Shown here: one piece after another, positions 40,513 to 43,349 of the stretch | Position numbering within the stretch: the first letter of the stretch is position 1 | Layout: each line of letters starts with the position of its first letter | From: a virus | Direction: 5' to 3' (one strand) | IMG/VR virus record: IMGVR_UViG_3300032829_000017 | Span: 1-43,349 of that record | DNA length: 43,349 nt | The notes under the pieces: model-generated | Told to the model about the DNA's origin: nothing | Database searches by the model: none | The model's input: only the letters and a program-made list of their open reading frames with translations | Position numbers and translations under genes: made by a program

Positions 40513-41192
40513 GCGAGGAATTCTGGAACAACGATCGGATCGAGAAGCTGATCGCGCCTCTGGATCGCAAGCACGTCAAGGAACGGACCCAAGGCGGCCG
40601 CCCCCTCTCCTACATCGAGGGGTGGCACGTCATCAGGGAGGCCAATCGCATCTTCGGCTTCGGAGGATGGCATCGCGAAACAGAAGAGATGAGATGCGTC
40701 GTCGAGAAAGAGCGTGAGATTGGCCGTGACAAGAAGCCCGGATGGAGCGTCACCTACGTCGCTCGAGTTCGCATCGCCGTAGGCGGAACCTGTCGGGATG
40801 GAACGGGAACCGGAAGCGGCATCGATGTCGATCTCGGCCAGGCTCATGAGAGCGCCGCCAAGGAAGCGGAGACGGACGCCACCAAGCGCGCGCTTATGAC
40901 CTTCGGCTATCCCTTCGGGCTCGCCCTCTACGACAAGTCTCAAGAGCATGTCGTCGATTCGCCGGAACCCGCTGTGGTCCTTCCTCCGCTCAACGAGGCG
41001 CAAGAAGCCTATGTTTCCGCCGCCACACAAATCATCAAAGATGCGACGGACGCCGAAAAATTAAAGAGTTGGTGGAACTCGGCGCCACAGAAAACGAACC
41101 GGGGTTTGTTGCCTCGCGACATGCAGGTCGTCCTTTTGGAAGCGTGCAAGGCGAAGCTGGTCGAGTTGGGAGGGAATAGTGCCTCTAATTGA
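40509..41192 (+). CDS. Rad52-family single-strand annealing protein
   Basis: 227 residues from ATG 40509 (ATGA overlap); the long open frame upstream to 39972 is only a shadow. LIAPLDRKHVKERTQGGRPLSYIEGWHVI, ANRIFGFGGWHRET, and HESAAKEAETDATKRALMTFGYPFGLALYDK are hallmark Rad52/22-family segments. The protein anneals complementary single strands made by a 5' exonuclease, here probably the YqaJ-like protein two bases-overlap downstream. Residues 150-227 form a helical tail with unknown partner. It gives the phage its own RecA-independent recombination. Confidence 0.9.
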   Translation: MSEEFWNNDRIEKLIAPLDRKHVKERTQGGRPLSYIEGWHVIREANRIFGFGGWHRETEEMRCVVEKEREIGRDKKPGWSVTYVARVRIAVGGTCRDGTGTGSGIDVDLGQAHESAAKEAETDATKRALMTFGYPFGLALYDKSQEHVVDSPEPAVVLPPLNEAQEAYVSAATQIIKDATDAEKLKSWWNSAPQKTNRGLLPRDMQVVLLEACKAKLVELGGNSASN

Positions 41193-41817
41193 TGTCGTTC
41201 AAGGAACCCCAGAGTGGCGCGCGGCCCGCCTCGGCAAGGTCACGGGCTCGAGGATCGCCGATGTCATGGCGCGCACCAAGAGCGGATGGGCCGCCTCGCG
41301 CGCGAACTACATGACCGAACTCATTCTAGAGGAACTGACGGGCCAGCCGGCCGAGAGGTACCAGTCGCAGGCGATGCTCGACGGGATCGAGCGAGAGCCA
41401 GAGGCGCGCGCGGCTTACGAGCGCCATCAAGGCGTCCTCGTCCATACGACCGGCTTCTGGACGCATCCAAACATCGAGCGCGCCGGCGCCTCCCCGGATG
41501 GCCTAGTCGAGGAGCTTGGAGAGCCGCCCGGCGGCGTCGAGTTCAAGTGTCCCATTCCGGCGACGCATTTGGAAACTTTGCTCACGAAAAAGGTCCCCGG
41601 CGCTTACCTGAAGCAGGTCTATTGGAACATGGCGTGCACGGAGCGGTCATGGTGGGATTATGTCAGCTATCGTCCCGCGTTTCCGGAACATCTGCGCCTA
41701 TTCGTCAAGCGCATCCATTTTGACGGATGCGAGGTTATGAATATCGAAATTTTGGTAGCGGATTTCATCACCGAGCTCGAAGGCAAGCTCGCTACGGTGC
41801 GAGGATTGATGTCATGA
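41179..41817 (+). CDS. YqaJ-like (lambda-exonuclease family) nuclease
   Basis: 212 residues from GTG 41179. DVVQGTPEWRAARLGKVTGSRIADVM is the family opening; E in ILEELTG, D in GASPDGLVEE and E-x-K in GVEFKCP form the catalytic PD-(D/E)XK set; QVYWNMACTERSWWDYVSY follows. The enzyme digests 5' strands of DNA duplexes to feed the annealing protein. It overlaps the Rad52-like gene by 14 bases. Together they make an exo-SSAP pair like lambda Exo and Beta. Confidence 0.88.
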   Translation: MPLIDVVQGTPEWRAARLGKVTGSRIADVMARTKSGWAASRANYMTELILEELTGQPAERYQSQAMLDGIEREPEARAAYERHQGVLVHTTGFWTHPNIERAGASPDGLVEELGEPPGGVEFKCPIPATHLETLLTKKVPGAYLKQVYWNMACTERSWWDYVSYRPAFPEHLRLFVKRIHFDGCEVMNIEILVADFITELEGKLATVRGLMS

Positions 41818-41999
41818 TGTCCATCTGGAACGCCCCATCCGATCTCGATTGGCGTGACGCCGTCGATCCGGAAGAGCCAAAGGTCAAGTGCCCAATGACC
41901 GAGGACGAGATCGTTGATCTCGTTTGCGATCGTAAATTACGAGTCGATCGATGCCCGTGCGGGATACCATGGAATCAGTGCCCGTGGAGGCCAACATGA
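41814..41999 (+). CDS. Small Cys-rich protein
   Basis: 61 residues from ATG 41814 (ATGA overlap). MMSIWNAPSDLDWRDAVDP, an acidic helix MTEDEIVDLVCDRK and an end with RCPCGIPWNQCPW, four Cys and two Trp, probably zinc binding. It is translated between the exonuclease and the next gene, both by ATGA overlaps. Unknown function. Confidence 0.6.
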   Translation: MMSIWNAPSDLDWRDAVDPEEPKVKCPMTEDEIVDLVCDRKLRVDRCPCGIPWNQCPWRPT

Positions 42000-42544
42000 C
42001 CGCCATCAAAGCCGCTTTCTCCGACTTTCGCATCGTCAAAGGGCGCAAGGTCGCGCAACTGATCTTCGAGGTTCCATTGGAGGCGGCGAACTCCGCGCTG
42101 GCGGCCCTGGGAGGCCTGCCCATGCCCGATGGGGAGATGTGGGCTGGGATAGCCCGCCTCGACGACAAGGTTGCCAGCAAGGCTCCCAAGTCTCTGGAAG
42201 AGGCAACGTACGAAATGCTCAAGGTAGGGCCGGGTCCGATGCTGCTCACTCCTTACGACGGCCTAATCAGCGATCCGCCCAACCAGTTCGATAAGCCGCA
42301 TCGTCATTTCGACGAGCTGCCGCTGCCTCAGCAGGCCGGCATCCTCGCGAAGGAGCCATCGTTTTGGAAGTTCCTCGTCGAACAGAAACGATTGCCTCCG
42401 GACACTCAGGAATATCGGGCGGCCGATTATATACGAAACGTATGCGGTGTTCAGAGCCGCTCCGAGATCAAGCCGAATACGCTTCCAGAGAAGCGATGGC
42501 AGATGATTCGGAGCGCCTATGAGGCCTGGAAGATCGCGGAGTGA
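41996..42544 (+). CDS. Conserved early protein of unknown function
   Basis: 182 residues from ATG 41996. AFSDFRIVKGRKVAQLIFEV, PLEAANSALAALGGLPMPDGEMWAGIARL is a segment found in phage early proteins next to recombination genes, function unknown. The C-terminal half (PLPQQAGILAKEPSFWKFLVEQ, AADYIRNVCGVQSRSEI, KRWQMIRSAYEAW) resembles a short helical domain found in recombination-associated proteins. A role with the exonuclease and annealing protein is plausible from the overlaps only. Confidence 0.65.
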   Translation: MTAIKAAFSDFRIVKGRKVAQLIFEVPLEAANSALAALGGLPMPDGEMWAGIARLDDKVASKAPKSLEEATYEMLKVGPGPMLLTPYDGLISDPPNQFDKPHRHFDELPLPQQAGILAKEPSFWKFLVEQKRLPPDTQEYRAADYIRNVCGVQSRSEIKPNTLPEKRWQMIRSAYEAWKIAE

Positions 42545-42599
42545 CGCGACTGGCGCCTGCTGGACTGTCTGGGAAGTCATAATAAAGGAGCAAGAGCGA

Positions 42600-42899
42600 A
42601 TGGATCTTACCGGAAGATATGTCATCGTACGATGCAGAGACGCTGGCGTTCATGCTGGTGTTTTGATAAGCCATTCTGGCAGAGAATGCCTTTTGCAAGA
42701 CGCAAGACGGCTTTGGTATTGGAAGCCCGCTAGCAAAGGCGCATTCTTAAGCGGTGTAGCCTTATATGGCCTTGACACCGCAAGCAAGGTTGGCGAGCCG
42801 GTTACTATTCTCCTAACAGAGAATTGCGAAATTATTCTATGCACTCAAGACGCTGAATTCTCTATTAGGCAGGCAAAAGTCAATGTCAATGGAAAATAG
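42600..42899 (+). CDS. DUF6948-like phage protein
   Basis: 99 residues from ATG 42600, preceded by AAAGGAGCAAGAG. YVIVRCRDAGVHAGVL, CLLQDARRLWYWKPASKG and FLSGVALYGL recall a phage family described as DUF6948 (from memory, not searched). Its GC content is lower than that of its neighbours, 42600-42890 being AT-richer. Followed by an overlapping Gly/Ser/Tyr repeat gene, an association I recall in other phages, unverified. Confidence 0.6.
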   Translation: MDLTGRYVIVRCRDAGVHAGVLISHSGRECLLQDARRLWYWKPASKGAFLSGVALYGLDTASKVGEPVTILLTENCEIILCTQDAEFSIRQAKVNVNGK

Positions 42900-43245
42900 C
42901 GATGGCTCCGGCTCCGGCTCCGGCTCCGGATACGGCTACGGCTATGGCGATGGCTCCGGCTCCGGCTATGGCTCCGGCTCCGGCTCCGGCTCCGGATACG
43001 GCTACGGCTATGGCGATGGCTCCGGCTCCGGCTATGGCGATGGCTCCGGCTCCGGCTCCGGATACGGCTCCGGCTATGGCGATGGCTCCGGCGATGGCGA
43101 CGGCTCTGGCTCCGGCTCCGGCTCCGGCTACGGCTCCGGCTCCGGCTACGGCTCCGGCTATGGCGATGGCTCCGGCTCCGGCTACGGCTCCGGCTACGGC
43201 TCCGGCTACGGCTCCGGCTCCGTCTACGGCGACGGCGACGGCTAG
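42883..43245 (+). CDS. Gly-Ser/Tyr/Asp repeat protein
   Basis: 120 residues: MSMENSDGSG, then only Gly alternating with Ser, Tyr and Asp (GSGSGYGYGYGDGSGSGYG and so on), ending YGDGDG. DNA is a microsatellite of GGCTCC, GGCTAC/GGCTAT and GGCGAT/GGCGAC units, so all six frames are open in large part, but this frame has the proper start in overlap with the gene at 42600 and avoids the Arg-Ser or Ala-Pro runs of the others. Such Gly-Tyr-Ser sequences can form phase-separating or sticky disordered chains. Start-associated repeat copy 1 follows its stop across the circular junction. Confidence 0.65.
   Translation: MSMENSDGSGSGSGSGYGYGYGDGSGSGYGSGSGSGSGYGYGYGDGSGSGYGDGSGSGSGYGSGYGDGSGDGDGSGSGSGSGYGSGSGYGSGYGDGSGSGYGSGYGSGYGSGSVYGDGDG
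42900..43242. repeat. Hexanucleotide GGCTCC/GGCTAY/GGCGAY array
   Basis: About 340 bases of 6-mer units with period 6 and higher-order periods, coding the Gly-X chain. Prone to copy-number change and to assembly collapse; the single mismatch between the two genome ends (10 versus 43223) is located here. Confidence 0.9.
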
Positions 43246-43349
43246 AGAAAGCGGACCGTTTGGGAACCGTTTCAGCGGAACAAAACGAGGCAAAGGCCGA
43301 TGAGTGAACCAAACCTCAAGCCATGTCCGTTCTGCGGAGCCAATGTTAA
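43214..43349. repeat. Terminal direct repeat, right copy
   Basis: Copy of 1-136 at the other end of the window. It includes start-associated repeat copy 1 at 43255-43287 and the first codons of the Lar-like gene from 43300. Confidence 0.9.

Noticed and set aside
42845-43312. Arg-Ser repeat frame and Ala-Gly/Ala-Pro repeat frames over the microsatellite
   Set aside because: Every frame is open because of the 6-base period; only the Gly-Ser/Tyr/Asp frame has an upstream start coupled to a real gene.

Overview
The window is a complete tailed-phage genome, assembled as a circle. Bases 1-136 recur at 43214-43349 with one mismatch, so the unique length is about 43,213 bp. The virion genes are an N4-gp56-type major capsid protein, a portal, scaffold, a short-tail adaptor and hub, and a 1,089-residue internal virion protein with an N-terminal lytic transglycosylase domain. 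No tape measure, tail tube or sheath is seen, which points to a podovirus-like particle. Style of the small genes, moderately high GC and frequent TTG/GTG starts suggest an alphaproteobacterial (Hyphomicrobiales-like) host; this is inference. No integrase, DNA polymerase, reverse transcriptase, tRNA or CRISPR array was found.

Layout on the circle: (1) rightward early operon, about 39.95 kb through the junction to 1.68 kb: small unknown genes, a Rad52-family annealing protein, a YqaJ-type exonuclease, a Gly/Ser/Tyr repeat protein, then an accessory cassette (Lar-like anti-restriction protein, two Cys-rich proteins, a HAD phosphatase-like protein) whose genes are separated by a repeated start-associated element. 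(2) Leftward late operon, 34.52 to 1.55 kb: terminase, small virion proteins, an exported beta-helix protein, a 1,315-residue repeat protein, portal, membrane proteins, an exported TIM-barrel-like protein, scaffold, capsid, connector and tail proteins, internal virion proteins and a PurD-like ATP-grasp enzyme. (3) Short rightward block, 34.82 to 36.72 kb, of small hypothetical genes with a second repeated leader. (4) Leftward regulatory and replication block, 39.91 to 36.72 kb: Cro/YdaS-like repressor, RusA resolvase, an O-like replication initiator containing a palindromic probable origin, and small genes.

How the parts fit: the HTH protein probably controls the divergent region at 39.9-40.0 kb, where three evenly spaced GACA-N3-TGTC-like sites lie. 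The initiator would open an origin inside its own gene. Rad52-like, exonuclease and RusA proteins form a recombination set that could support replication and shuffle cassettes through the repeats. The most unusual traits are a set of Sec-signal-bearing, often cysteine-rich late proteins mixed with virion genes, a large TPISGMAW tandem-repeat protein with a higher-order duplication, the start-associated repeat family, the origin-like palindromes, and a structured gene-free region ending in a clear terminator.
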